This document shows, in pieces, positions 28,075 through 36,597 of a stretch of 64,000 nucleotides of DNA; within the stretch, counting starts at the first letter, position 1; each line of letters starts with the position of its first letter. Both the position numbers and the translations under genes were made by a program. The notes below the pieces were generated by a model that did not search any database, was not told where the DNA came from, and saw only the letters and a list, made by a program, of their open reading frames with translations. The DNA is taken from the NCBI RefSeq assembly GCF_019670105.1, contig NZ_AP023032.1, positions 4,286,001 through 4,350,000 of the forward strand. Reading direction: 5' to 3'. The DNA comes from Agarivorans albus. GTDB taxonomy: Bacteria > Pseudomonadota > Gammaproteobacteria > Enterobacterales > Celerinatantimonadaceae.

Positions 28075-30294
28075 ATGTCGCAGCCGTATACCAATCCTTC
28101 GCTCAGCGTAGCCGAGCGAGTAGAAAACCTGTTGTCGCTAATGAGCGTGGAAGAAAAAGTGGGCCAAATGCTGCAATTGCCCGCCAACATGCCAGAAAAC
28201 CTCGACAAACTTGAGAGCTGGAATGTGGGCAGTTATTTGCACTGCACCGGCACAATGGTTGAAGAGCTACAACAGCGTGCCGCCAAAACTCGCCTTGGTA
28301 TTCCGCTTATTTTTGGTATTGATGCTATTCATGGCCATTGCTTTGAGAACAACGGCACGGTATTTCCAACACAATTAGCCTTGTCTTGTGCTTGGAGTAA
28401 ACAACTAAGCCAAAGCATGGCGCGTATTACCGCAATTGAAACCCGCGCCTGTGGCCTGCATTGGACCTTTTCACCAGTATTATGTGTAGGCCGTGATAGC
28501 CGCTGGGGCCGCATAAATGAAACCTTTGGTGAAGATCCATGGTTAATTGGAGAGCTTGCCGCTGCTGCCGTGTATGGTTACCAAGGTGATAACTTAGCTT
28601 CACACGATACCATCTTGGCTTGTGCCAAACACTATGTTGCCTATGGCGAAGCTACCGGTGGTCGTGACGCTTATGAGGCCGAAGTCTCTCCTCGTAAGCT
28701 GCTTTCATTATTCCTACCGCCCTTTGAAAAAGCGGTCAAAGAAGCCAACGTTGCGACATTAATGGTGGGTTACCAAGCTATCGATGGCGTACCTTGTAGT
28801 GCCAACAGTTGGTTACTGCGCGAAGTGCCTAAAAACCAGTGGGGAATGGACGGCTTTATTGTTACCGATTGGGATAACATTGGTTCACTACACGACAAAC
28901 AACGCGTAGCAGAAGACTTACGCCATGCTGCAAAAATCGCGGTTGAGTCAGGTAATGACATGATCATGACCACGCCATCATTTTATCAACATACCATCGA
29001 CTTAGTGAAAGATGGCGAACTAGATATAGCCTTAATCGACGACGCAGTATCGCGTATCCTTAAATACAAGTTTGAACTAGGTTTGTTTGAAGACTTCCGC
29101 TACACCGACCTAAGTAAGAAAGAACAAATATTAGGTAATGCCGATCACTGGCAAGCAGCACTAGAAGCCAGCCGCCAATCGCTAACCCTATTACAAAATA
29201 ACGGCATTTTACCGCTATCAGATGCTTCTAAACCTAAGATTTTATTATGTGGCGCTAACGCCGATGATGTGGTGGCGCAGCTGGGTGATTGGTCATTTGG
29301 CTCTATGCAAGCGGGCGCAGCCGATGATAGCTACCACCAAAAAGACGCCATAACCTTACGCCAAGGTTTACAAGCCGCTGCTGATGCAGGACGTTGCGAA
29401 CTAAGCTACGTACGCGGTGCAGCACCAGCCGAAGCTGAGTTTGGAGAAATAAGCAGTGCAGTAAACGCTGCCAACAACAGCGACATCATCGTTGCCTGTG
29501 TTGGCGATACACTTAGCCAGCATGGCGAATTTCACGACCGCGCCGATCTAGATTTAAGTGGTCAGCAACAAGCGATGCTAGAAGCCCTTAAAGCCACTGG
29601 TAAACCGCTAATCGTGGTATTTATGGCCTCTAAACCACTTACCATTGGCTGGGTAAAACAGCATGCCGATGCCATTGTTTGTGCCTTTAACCCTGGCGCG
29701 AAAGGCGGCCAAGCGCTTAGCGAACTGCTATTTGGCGAACTAAACCCTAGCGGTAAACTCACCATTAGCTTCCCGCAACATGTGGGTCAATCGCCGGTTT
29801 ACTACAACAAATATGAAGGCTGGCACGCCCGCTTATCGGAGCGCACCGACAATCAAGAACGTTATATTGATATGCCTTTATTGCCTCTATTTAGTTTTGG
29901 TGAAGGCATTAGCTACAGTGAGTTTAGCTATAGTGACCTCGCCGTTAGTACACCTTGCTTAGCTGCTAACAAGGATCTAAGCCAAGGAGAGGCATTAAAA
30001 GTGTCGGTAAACATCAGCAATATTAGCCAACGCTCAGGTGTAGAAATTGCGCAGTTATATATTCATGACTGCGCTGCTTCGGTTACTGTTCCAGTGTTAC
30101 AGCTACGTGGTTTTGAGCGAGTAGAGTTAGCACCTGGAGAAACGCAACGAGTGGAATTTAGCGTGCCCTTTGCTGATTTAGCCTTAATCAACACGCAACT
30201 ACAAAAAGTGGTAGAGCCAGGTGCATTTAAAGTATTTGTAGGGCCTTCGTCTAAAGCAGAAGATTTACTCTCAGCCGACTTTAAAGTAGCGTAA
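28075..30294 (+). CDS. GH3 family beta-glucosidase/beta-xylosidase-like enzyme
   Basis: 739 residues without a signal peptide, so cytoplasmic. The N-terminal barrel (about 10-340) includes GIPLIFGIDAIHG and ACAKHYVAYGEATGGRD (KH catalytic-site residues). GFIVTDWDNIGSL carries the presumed nucleophile Asp near residue 264. The alpha/beta sandwich (about 370-590) has GELNPSGKLTISFP, and a C-terminal fibronectin III-like domain has SFGEGISYSEFSYSDL. The layout is that of BglX-type exo-beta-glycosidases acting on oligosaccharides taken up by the cell. AGAGGAAC precedes the ATG. The LacI-type motif 133 bp upstream hints at coregulation with the xyloside locus. Confidence 0.93.
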   Translation: MSQPYTNPSLSVAERVENLLSLMSVEEKVGQMLQLPANMPENLDKLESWNVGSYLHCTGTMVEELQQRAAKTRLGIPLIFGIDAIHGHCFENNGTVFPTQLALSCAWSKQLSQSMARITAIETRACGLHWTFSPVLCVGRDSRWGRINETFGEDPWLIGELAAAAVYGYQGDNLASHDTILACAKHYVAYGEATGGRDAYEAEVSPRKLLSLFLPPFEKAVKEANVATLMVGYQAIDGVPCSANSWLLREVPKNQWGMDGFIVTDWDNIGSLHDKQRVAEDLRHAAKIAVESGNDMIMTTPSFYQHTIDLVKDGELDIALIDDAVSRILKYKFELGLFEDFRYTDLSKKEQILGNADHWQAALEASRQSLTLLQNNGILPLSDASKPKILLCGANADDVVAQLGDWSFGSMQAGAADDSYHQKDAITLRQGLQAAADAGRCELSYVRGAAPAEAEFGEISSAVNAANNSDIIVACVGDTLSQHGEFHDRADLDLSGQQQAMLEALKATGKPLIVVFMASKPLTIGWVKQHADAIVCAFNPGAKGGQALSELLFGELNPSGKLTISFPQHVGQSPVYYNKYEGWHARLSERTDNQERYIDMPLLPLFSFGEGISYSEFSYSDLAVSTPCLAANKDLSQGEALKVSVNISNISQRSGVEIAQLYIHDCAASVTVPVLQLRGFERVELAPGETQRVEFSVPFADLALINTQLQKVVEPGAFKVFVGPSSKAEDLLSADFKVA

Positions 30295-30327
30295 ATCAAA
30301 GCCAGTTAACGCAAAACCTTCTAATAC

Positions 30328-30358
30328 AAAGCCTCTTAAGCTAGCTTGAGAGGCTTTT
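30328..30358. terminator. Bidirectional terminator between GH3 and DinB genes
   Basis: AAAGCCTCTTAAG-CTAG-CTTGAGAGGCTTTT with a single T-G wobble. The minus-strand DinB stop codon lies in its T tract. Confidence 0.85.
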
Positions 30359-30884
30359 ATGCATCTGGGATCTGCAATAGTAAATCTGTCACACCAAGGT
30401 CGATTCCACATTGACTGAGCAAGGTTGAGACTTGACCACGGTGATGGGTTTGATGATTAAAAAAGTGCAACACAAGCAACTCAAAAGGCTTTTTCTGTGC
30501 CTCACCTTTGCTATTTGTGTAGCTTAATGCCTGCTGTAAATACTCGGGGCTTAGTTGCTCTGCAAAAGTTATTATCGCCATGTCCATGGCAACTCGAGCT
30601 TGCTCTAAGCTGGCGAAATCTTCATAGATAATCTCATTTAAGGCTTTCGGGCGAGGTAATACCGCTATGTCCGCTAAACTACTAAATCCTTTGGGATGCT
30701 TAGCAAAGCGCTGTAACCACAAGGTGTCGCCCACTAAAATATGGTTTAGCGTGGCAAAGATAGAGCCAAAAAACGCTTTTCTATCCTGCTTTAGTTGCTG
30801 CTCGTTAAGTTGAGCAGCGCAAGCATATAGTTGGCGATTCATTACTTGATTGTATTGCGCCATTAGCGCAAAAGCAGTGCTCAT
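30357..30884 (-). CDS. DinB family protein
   Basis: 175-residue four-helix DinB-like bundle. Metal ligands are the three expected histidines: one in IFATLNHILVGDTLWLQRF (about residue 48) and the pair in LVLHFFNHQTHHRGQVSTLL (about 138-142). DinB/YfiT proteins are metal-dependent, mainly thiol-S-transferases or of unknown role. TAAAGGAATAAC precedes the ATG. It stands alone between terminators. Confidence 0.9.
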   Translation of the reverse strand: MSTAFALMAQYNQVMNRQLYACAAQLNEQQLKQDRKAFFGSIFATLNHILVGDTLWLQRFAKHPKGFSSLADIAVLPRPKALNEIIYEDFASLEQARVAMDMAIITFAEQLSPEYLQQALSYTNSKGEAQKKPFELLVLHFFNHQTHHRGQVSTLLSQCGIDLGVTDLLLQIPDA

Positions 30885-30971
30885 TGTTATTCCTTTAAAT
30901 GGCAGCTAAGCAAACAATAGCTTTTACTCGTGATTCGCAGTGAATGTTGTCCATAAGCCTATAATGCTGAC

Positions 30972-31016
30972 TTAGGCGCTGTTCATCAAATTCAAGGTTT
31001 GATAAACAGCGCCTAA
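30972..31016. repeat. 45-bp near-perfect inverted repeat
   Basis: TTAGGCGCTGTT (30972-30983) pairs with AACAGCGCCTAA (31005-31016). After one C/A mismatch, ATCAAA pairs with TTTGAT around a 7-base loop. This is 18 of 19 paired positions. It ends the minus-strand operon 31033-33166 but lacks a T tract, so it may be a terminator or a small mobile palindrome. Confidence 0.65.
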
Positions 31017-31032
31017 AAACAGTCACTCAAAA

Positions 31033-31608
31033 CTAGTGTTCCTCTTCTAACTCAGCTTCAAGCGCTTTGCTTGGTTCGTCGTCTGCAAAATAAGCCATGT
31101 CGCGGGTATTCTTTTGTACCGCAATGGCGGCAAACAAGCATAAGGCGTAAGCCATGGCATAGAAGCCCTTTTCACTTAAGGCTAACGTTGCGTTGAATAA
31201 GCCAATACTTAATAGCGCAACAGCTGCAGCTAATGAGAACCAGCTTAGGCCGTAGTAAATCGCAGTTACTTTAATGCCTTCTAGCTTGTCACGTACCGAT
31301 TTCTGTAAAGACACCGATGAAAACAGTCCAAATAACAACAAGGTAAAGTAGTACCCTTTTTCGTTTAGCTGCATGTCGGCATTCCACAAGCCGATAAGGT
31401 AAGCGCCTGCACCTAGCATCAACGCGGCCCATGAGGCACCAATAAAGGCGGAGGTTGGTTTTGGTAAAGATTGCGATTTCATATCGTTATTATTCCTAAA
31501 GTTTAACGGTGCAGAATTACTATCCAATTGATTAATATAACCTAATTCTTTTTCTACTTGGTTCATAATCGTTCTCATATTGAATTTATTAAGATCTTGG
31601 TCAATCAA
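31033..31608 (-). CDS. YiaA/YiaB-like inner membrane protein
   Basis: Last gene of the operon. Two YiaAB-type modules, each two membrane helices, are readable: [57 protein letters not shown], and [47 protein letters not shown]. The tail is acidic ([11 protein letters not shown]-like). Start uncertain. The full frame opens at TTG 31608, immediately after the previous stop; ATGs at 31578, 31566 and 31482 (MKSQSLPK) are alternatives. From 31482 the protein is 149 residues and AGGA is 12 bases upstream. Function unknown. Confidence 0.8.
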   Translation of the reverse strand: MIDQDLNKFNMRTIMNQVEKELGYINQLDSNSAPLNFRNNNDMKSQSLPKPTSAFIGASWAALMLGAGAYLIGLWNADMQLNEKGYYFTLLLFGLFSSVSLQKSVRDKLEGIKVTAIYYGLSWFSLAAAVALLSIGLFNATLALSEKGFYAMAYALCLFAAIAVQKNTRDMAYFADDEPSKALEAELEEEH

Positions 31609-32415
31609 TTAAAGTAAAGGCTTATAAGCATCATGCTGATAAAGGACTACCGAGTGCTCCAATAGTTGCTTCTCTTCTAAGTAGCGCGCAATGCTAGTAA
31701 AAGTGGCAGTTTGCGGCGTACCATCGTGATCTTTGGTGGTCACTTCGTCTAAAAACAAACCACCCATAAATAGCTTAAAACGGTTTACCTTAATCGGCTG
31801 TGGGTTAAAGTCTGATTTAGCCAACCACTTCAGCTCTTCTCGGTCAGTGGTATCAAATATGCTGGCATTCAACATATCCAAGGTGTGTTCAGTACAATTT
31901 TGAAACTGTCCGTCAAATGGGTTCGCCAATACTGAGTAATTTGGGTTGTGTACCACATGATTACCGCCATTGTTTACTAGCGCTAATAAGCCAGCTTGTA
32001 CTTCTTTATTTGGAATAATAATGCCAGCTTTTAAGCTGTGGGCTCCCCAGAAAAAGTCCACCGGATAATCGGTGACCAAGCTACTGTGGCCTAAATCCCC
32101 TTGGTTTTGGTACAAGTTATAAATTGCATAACCTTTGGTGGTCTCGCCAGAGTCGAGTGTAATGTTCGAGTACACGGCCAAGGCGGTGTGAGTAAATTGT
32201 ACGCCTTTGGGTAAATCTTCCTGCGGGCGACCTACTCGGCCAATAATGAATACGTTGGCTCGATGTTTAGCTGCATACTTTTCTACTTCTTTAGAAAACT
32301 TAGCAATAGCTTCTGGCTGATGCTTGGCATCTTCAGCTGGCGCGCTGCCAGCGTAACTGCCAACACTCGTTACGGTAAAAACTGTGGCAATAATAAATTT
32401 CTTTATATTTTTCAT
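31609..32415 (-). CDS. DUF2145 exported protein, putative permuted papain-like hydrolase
   Basis: 268 residues with a signal peptide (MKNIKKFIIATVFTVTSVGSYAGSA). The conserved core reads VFIIGRVGRPQEDLPKGVQFTHTALAVYS (His 76), YAIYNLYQNQGDLGHSSLVTDYPVDFF, then NPFDGQFQNCTEHTLDMLNASIF (Cys 174, His 177). This matches the DUF2145 pattern as I remember it. A His in 'FTHxALAVY' followed later by 'NCTEH' is also the order seen in circularly permuted NlpC/P60-like proteins such as YaeF/YiiX; that link is my inference. CATAGGGATA precedes the ATG. Second-last in the operon, probably periplasmic. Confidence 0.78.
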   Translation of the reverse strand: MKNIKKFIIATVFTVTSVGSYAGSAPAEDAKHQPEAIAKFSKEVEKYAAKHRANVFIIGRVGRPQEDLPKGVQFTHTALAVYSNITLDSGETTKGYAIYNLYQNQGDLGHSSLVTDYPVDFFWGAHSLKAGIIIPNKEVQAGLLALVNNGGNHVVHNPNYSVLANPFDGQFQNCTEHTLDMLNASIFDTTDREELKWLAKSDFNPQPIKVNRFKLFMGGLFLDEVTTKDHDGTPQTATFTSIARYLEEKQLLEHSVVLYQHDAYKPLL

Positions 32416-32444
32416 GAATATATCCCTATGTTTATTATCTTGGC

Positions 32445-32825
32445 TTATTGAATAACGATGATGTCGCCGATTTCAAAAGGTACAGGCGCTCCTGCCTTCT
32501 CTGCTATACCTGCCGCACTCACTGTTGCAGTGCTCCCTACCACCGCAACCGATGCTGCAGGAACCGCTACGGAAGCACCAACGGGACCACTCTCTGCGGC
32601 ACTTTTACCAACTTGGCTACCAACATTTGTACTTAAGCCACCAACTAACATTACCGGCGTTGTGGCAGCACTCACGGCTACTTGACCACTGCCTTTTAGC
32701 CCTGTTGAACCCGCTAAGGCCGAATGCTTGGCTGATTGATTAAAGTTCTGGCCCGACTCGGTAGCGACAACATTTAAGCTAGTAAGGGCGATAGAGGTGA
32801 TAAAAAGTGATTTCCATAGTTTCAT
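32445..32825 (-). CDS. Small exported protein, tandem paralogue A
   Basis: 126 residues from ATG 32825, preceded by AAAGGAATTATC. The signal peptide MKLWKSLFITSIALTSLNVVA is nearly identical to that of the next gene upstream. The mature part is Ala/Gly/Val/Ser-rich (SQ-AKHSALAGSTGLKGSGQVAVSAATTPVML) and ends in a conserved PVPFEIGDIIVI. It has an extra roughly 25-residue low-complexity Val/Ala insert (ASVAVPAASVAVVGSTATVSAAG) absent from paralogue B. No known fold or enzyme motif. It is followed 29 bp later by the DUF2145 gene. Confidence 0.75.
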   Translation of the reverse strand: MKLWKSLFITSIALTSLNVVATESGQNFNQSAKHSALAGSTGLKGSGQVAVSAATTPVMLVGGLSTNVGSQVGKSAAESGPVGASVAVPAASVAVVGSTATVSAAGIAEKAGAPVPFEIGDIIVIQ

Positions 32826-32860
32826 TTGATAATTCCTTTGTTGTAACAATTAAGAGCAGA

Positions 32861-33166
32861 TTAGTGGGCAGCGCCAACAATAACTTCGTCGCCAATTTCA
32901 AAAGGCACCGGCACATTGGCTTCTTCAGCAATGTGTTGCGTGCCACTGGCCACACCGCGGCTTACTTCTGCTACTCCACCACTTACCAACATAACCGGAG
33001 TAGCTATCGCGCTAACCGCAACTTGACCACTACCGGCTGCTCCAGCTGAAGCTGCCAGTGCAGAATATTTTGCAGATTGACTTAAGTTTTCGAGAGACCC
33101 AACAGCTACAGCATTCAAGCTAGTAAGGGCGATAGAGGTGATAAAAACTGATTTCCATAATTTCAT
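32861..33166 (-). CDS. Small exported protein, tandem paralogue B
   Basis: 101 residues, ATG at 33166 after CAGGGAATT; first gene of the operon. Signal peptide MKLWKSVFITSIALTSLNAVA, mature SQSAKYSALAASAGAAGSGQVAVSAIATPVMLVSGGVAEVSRG, end PVPFEIGDEVIV. I recall similar Ser/Ala/Gly-rich secreted proteins ('SxxSGxAxxxAxSAxAAVPLxxVG') beside DUF2145 genes in other Proteobacteria, but cannot verify this. The promoter region upstream carries a perfect palindrome. Confidence 0.75.
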   Translation of the reverse strand: MKLWKSVFITSIALTSLNAVAVGSLENLSQSAKYSALAASAGAAGSGQVAVSAIATPVMLVSGGVAEVSRGVASGTQHIAEEANVPVPFEIGDEVIVGAAH

Positions 33167-33238
33167 AATAATTCCCTGCTGGTTAAGTTCGCATTAACCA
33201 TAAAGTCCAGGAAATTCAGTGTAAACGGCGCTGTATTA

Positions 33239-33257
33239 TGTTTATTATGAATAAACA
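33239..33257. promoter_or_regulatory. Candidate operator palindrome of the divergent XRE regulator
   Basis: TGTTTATT and AATAAACA flank the spacer ATG: a perfect 8-bp inverted repeat, 23 bp before the regulator start and 73 bp before the exported-protein operon. A weaker GTATA-N7-TATAC repeat overlaps the regulator's leader. Position and symmetry suggest control of both directions. Confidence 0.6.
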
Positions 33258-33279
33258 CTAAGTATAGTATTTGTATACC

Positions 33280-34029
33280 ATGAGCCAGTTAAAGCAGATC
33301 CGCGACACCCTTAAACAAGTTTTTCGCCAACAAGGTTTAACCTATAAAGACGTTGCTCAGCGCTTAAATATGAGTGAAGCCAACGTAAAGCGTATGTTCT
33401 CTACCAATAGTTTCTCTTTAGAGCGTTTAGAGGAAATGTGCCACATTGTTGAACTTAACCTGATTGACTTATTTCTGCTGGCTGACCAAGAAAAAGAGAA
33501 ACTTACCCACTTAACACGTGAACAAGAACAAGAGCTTATCGACGACCATAAACTGTTTTTGGTGGCGGTATGTGTAAGAGATTCTTGGACCTTCGATGAG
33601 ATAATTCAGCGCTATGACTTAAGCGAACATGAGTGCATTCGTTTAATGGCGCGCTTGGATAAACTTAAAATGATCCAGCTGCTACCAAACAATGCCTATA
33701 AGCTACTTATCGCTCAGGATTTTCGCTGGCTGCCGAATGGCCCGCTAGAGCGGTTCATGGAACAAATTGTACTGGCCGAGTTTATGAATTCACGCTTTAA
33801 CGGCGACGATAGCTTCCGCTTTTACCTACGTGGCCACTATTCACAAAGCTCTATTGAGATTATTTTACGCAAACTTAATCAACTAACTAAAGAAGCCGCT
33901 ACGCTCAATCAACAAGATGCCTCGTTACCCTTAGATAAACGCCGCCATACTGGCATGTTGTTAGCGCTGCGACCATGGGAAATTTCAATCTTTGAAAAGC
34001 TCGCCCGTGACAACAAAAACGCTAGTTAA
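33280..34029 (+). CDS. XRE-family transcriptional regulator
   Basis: 249 residues from ATG 33280. The N-terminal HTH_3-type domain (residues about 5-65) reads LKQVFRQQGLTYKDVAQRLNMSEANVKRMFSTNSFSLERLEEMCHIVEL. The C-terminal 180 residues are helical with a second helix-turn-helix-like stretch (WTFDEIIQRYDLSEHECIRLMARLDKLKMIQLLPNNAYKLL) and no recognised ligand domain. The gene is divergent from the exported-protein/DUF2145 operon with a palindrome between, the usual layout of a local regulator. No convincing ribosome binding site precedes the ATG, which may indicate a nearly leaderless transcript. Confidence 0.85.
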   Translation: MSQLKQIRDTLKQVFRQQGLTYKDVAQRLNMSEANVKRMFSTNSFSLERLEEMCHIVELNLIDLFLLADQEKEKLTHLTREQEQELIDDHKLFLVAVCVRDSWTFDEIIQRYDLSEHECIRLMARLDKLKMIQLLPNNAYKLLIAQDFRWLPNGPLERFMEQIVLAEFMNSRFNGDDSFRFYLRGHYSQSSIEIILRKLNQLTKEAATLNQQDASLPLDKRRHTGMLLALRPWEISIFEKLARDNKNAS

Positions 34030-34095
34030 GCCAAAAGCTTAGGCATACACTGTTAATCTATCACGATAAGTGAACCACAATATTAAGGATGAGTA

Positions 34096-35463
34096 ATGCT
34101 TTGTTTAACCCACCTTTTTCGTAAACCCGCTAGTTTATTGCTAGGGGTTGTAAGCTTGGGCATTAGCTCGTTGAGCATGGCACAAGACTTCACAGAAAAC
34201 TGTGTAAACATTAACTCTCAGCAGCAGTTAATTGAGCAATACATTGAACAAGCTCCCTATCGCCAAGCTCTTCCCAGTAAAACCGCTACCTTTTCTTATT
34301 CTCAAGATCAAAGCTACCAAGCCTATTTAGATTATGCCCAGAACCTGATTGCTCAACGTAACCCACGGGCAATGATGAGCTGCCCGCTATCTAGCCAAAG
34401 CTATCAGTTACTCGCCAAGCAACAACAGTGGTTAGGCATGCCAAAAGTGGTACAGCTTATTGCCCCCTTTGAACTTAGCCACACCGATAACAGCAAAGCC
34501 GTGTTGCTCATTCACGGTTTAACCGATTCTCCATATCATTTTCACGATTTAGCCTGGCATTTTTACCAACAAGGTTACGATGTAAGAACACTACTACTTC
34601 CTGGCCATGGCACCGCGCCTTCAGATTTGGTCAACGTTACTTATAAGCAATGGCAGCAAGCGGCTGACTATGCCATTGAGCGCACCGCAAAAGATTATCA
34701 GCAGGTTTATCTAGGCGGGTTCTCTACCGGCGGAGCGCTAATTCTTAACCATCTTTTGGAACAACCAGACAATAAACCAGCCATTAAAGGTGTGATGTTG
34801 TGGTCTCCGGCCTCGCAAGCCAGCAGCGGCGTAGCATGGATGGCAAAATATGTTAGCTGGTTAAGCACGTGGTTAGATAAAGAAGGTGACATCGATTTTG
34901 CTAAGTACGAGTCTTTTCCCTACAACGCTGGCGCTCAAGTTCATGGCTTAATGAAACGCATGAACAAACGCTTGGCTAAAGCCGATACACTGCCAGATAT
35001 TCCCTTGCTAGTTGTTGCCAGCGAACACGACCAAACCATTAGCACCGCTGTTACCCTAGAACTATTAGGCCAATGGCAAAGCAAACAAACTGGCGCGGCT
35101 AAATCTGCCAATCATCTAGTTTATTATGGGGAACAAAGCAGTATTCCAGAAGCGCTTAACAGTAAGGTAATGGTAGAGTTTCCAAGTTGCACCACCGCCT
35201 CTTGCTCAGCAGTAAAAGACGTTGCGCATACGGCCACTATTAATGCCCCAAGTAACCCACATTATGGGGAAAATGGTCACTACCGCAATTGCAGCCATTA
35301 CTTAGCCGATTTACCGAGCTACCAGCAATGCAAACAATCTAAGAGCGTAGTGAAAGGTGAAAAAACCGAGCAAAACTTAGCGCAATACCCACATTTACAG
35401 CGTTTGAGCTACAACCCTTATTATCAGAAAATGCTTCGCAGCATTGAGCAGTTCATGCAATAA
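34096..35463 (+). CDS. Exported alpha/beta hydrolase
   Basis: 455 residues with signal peptide (ASLLLGVVSLGISSLSMAQ). The alpha/beta-hydrolase core starts near residue 130: VLLIHGLTDSPYHFHDLAWHFYQQGYDVRTLLLPGHGTAPSDL (oxyanion HG). The nucleophile Ser is in VYLGGFSTGGALILN, the acid is probably in VVASEHDQTIS, and the His is in the C-terminal region (HYGENGHYRNCSHY). It resembles monoacylglycerol-lipase/carboxylesterase-like enzymes (serine aminopeptidase S33 superfamily). Several cysteines suggest disulfides. AAGGATGAG precedes the ATG. Substrate unknown; periplasmic or secreted. Confidence 0.85.
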   Translation: MLCLTHLFRKPASLLLGVVSLGISSLSMAQDFTENCVNINSQQQLIEQYIEQAPYRQALPSKTATFSYSQDQSYQAYLDYAQNLIAQRNPRAMMSCPLSSQSYQLLAKQQQWLGMPKVVQLIAPFELSHTDNSKAVLLIHGLTDSPYHFHDLAWHFYQQGYDVRTLLLPGHGTAPSDLVNVTYKQWQQAADYAIERTAKDYQQVYLGGFSTGGALILNHLLEQPDNKPAIKGVMLWSPASQASSGVAWMAKYVSWLSTWLDKEGDIDFAKYESFPYNAGAQVHGLMKRMNKRLAKADTLPDIPLLVVASEHDQTISTAVTLELLGQWQSKQTGAAKSANHLVYYGEQSSIPEALNSKVMVEFPSCTTASCSAVKDVAHTATINAPSNPHYGENGHYRNCSHYLADLPSYQQCKQSKSVVKGEKTEQNLAQYPHLQRLSYNPYYQKMLRSIEQFMQ

Positions 35464-35466
35464 GCA

Positions 35467-36597
35467 CTATGCCTGCACGTCTGCGGGCATTTTCATTCCT
35501 TCCGGAAGCTGGTAATGATTGTGCAACTGATATTGATTGCGGCCACTTCGCTTGGCAATGTATAAGGCTTTATCGGCGTACTTACACAAGGATGAAAAGT
35601 CATGGTCGATTGCCGAGCTGGCAACGCCCACACTACAAGTAAGGTACATAGAACTTAAGGATTCTGGGTGGGCAATATGCAGGTCTTCCAGGTGTTGCAC
35701 TATTTGTTGCGCTAAATTGCTGGCCTGCTCCTCGCTCATACAACCTGCCAATACAAACTCTTCGCCACCCATACGCCCTACAACGAGTTGATGGGGTTTC
35801 GCCAAGGTATTCAGTAATTCACCAAAGCGGCGTAAGGCTTGGTCTCCCATCGCATGGCCCATACTGTCGTTAAGCAACTTAAAATAATCTAAATCGCAAT
35901 ACAAAACCGAAAAGGCGCGCTGGCCACTTTGAGCTAACAAGGCTTCAGCTTTTTCATCAAAGGCGTGACGACGTAAACACAAACTTAGCTGATCAACCTC
36001 GGCAATGTGTTTTAGCTGTCTACGTTGATTTATCAATTGGTTGAATACACCAACACGGTGACTAAACAAAATCAGCGCGACAATCGAGCTCATGCCCAAA
36101 CCAAAGGCAAAATGCACTACCGTGTTAGTGTCTTGGTCCATCTGCACAACCAAGGTAGACCAGCCAGCGGCAGCCACCAACAGGGCCAGTAACAACAGGG
36201 TGCGCTCTATCATAAAGCCGCCGGTTGCAACAACGACTAACATCAAGGTACTACTTTGAATAATGTCCTCAGTGAGTGCCATGTGGGTTAACGAATTCGC
36301 CAGCATTAATGCCACTACAACCAAATGCATTGCGGTAGTAGCTGGGTTAATAATCTTGGGTAAATAGCGAGTACTAACATAAATAAGCAAGCTAGAGGCC
36401 AACGCCATACTCGCTAAAATCCAACGCTGACTCGGCTCATCTATAACCAGAAGGTGAGAAATCCCCAAAATTAAATACACTGCACTAACCACATAAGCCA
36501 AGCGTAAGCTTTGTGGTAATGCCAGTTCTTGCTGCTGTTGATATTTGTCTTTGCTATAAGGCTGCAACAAATCTGACTTTTTGAGTTTCTCTAACAA
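35467..36597 (-). CDS. Membrane diguanylate cyclase (GGDEF)
   Basis: 376 residues. Five or six membrane helices occupy residues about 28-190. A GGDEF domain follows: VDQLSLCLRRHAFDEKAEALL, YCDLDYFKLLNDSMGHAMGDQALRRFGELL, then GRMGGEEFVLAGC with an active GGEEF site. It makes c-di-GMP from two GTP. The RxxD inhibitory site expected just before GGEEF is absent (KPHQ there), so product feedback may be lacking. TTG start at 36597 with GGAG upstream; no ATG fits. It ends four bases from the convergent hydrolase gene. Confidence 0.92.
   Translation of the reverse strand: MLEKLKKSDLLQPYSKDKYQQQQELALPQSLRLAYVVSAVYLILGISHLLVIDEPSQRWILASMALASSLLIYVSTRYLPKIINPATTAMHLVVVALMLANSLTHMALTEDIIQSSTLMLVVVATGGFMIERTLLLLALLVAAAGWSTLVVQMDQDTNTVVHFAFGLGMSSIVALILFSHRVGVFNQLINQRRQLKHIAEVDQLSLCLRRHAFDEKAEALLAQSGQRAFSVLYCDLDYFKLLNDSMGHAMGDQALRRFGELLNTLAKPHQLVVGRMGGEEFVLAGCMSEEQASNLAQQIVQHLEDLHIAHPESLSSMYLTCSVGVASSAIDHDFSSLCKYADKALYIAKRSGRNQYQLHNHYQLPEGMKMPADVQA

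Noticed and set aside
32448-32743. Plus-strand frames opposite the small secreted paralogues
   Set aside because: Shadows of the low-complexity minus-strand genes, which have signal peptides and ribosome binding sites.
31033-34029. Idea that the XRE-linked operon is a toxin-antitoxin or phage-defence system
   Set aside because: Products are exported or membrane proteins without toxin, nuclease or defence motifs, and the regulator is larger than a typical antitoxin.
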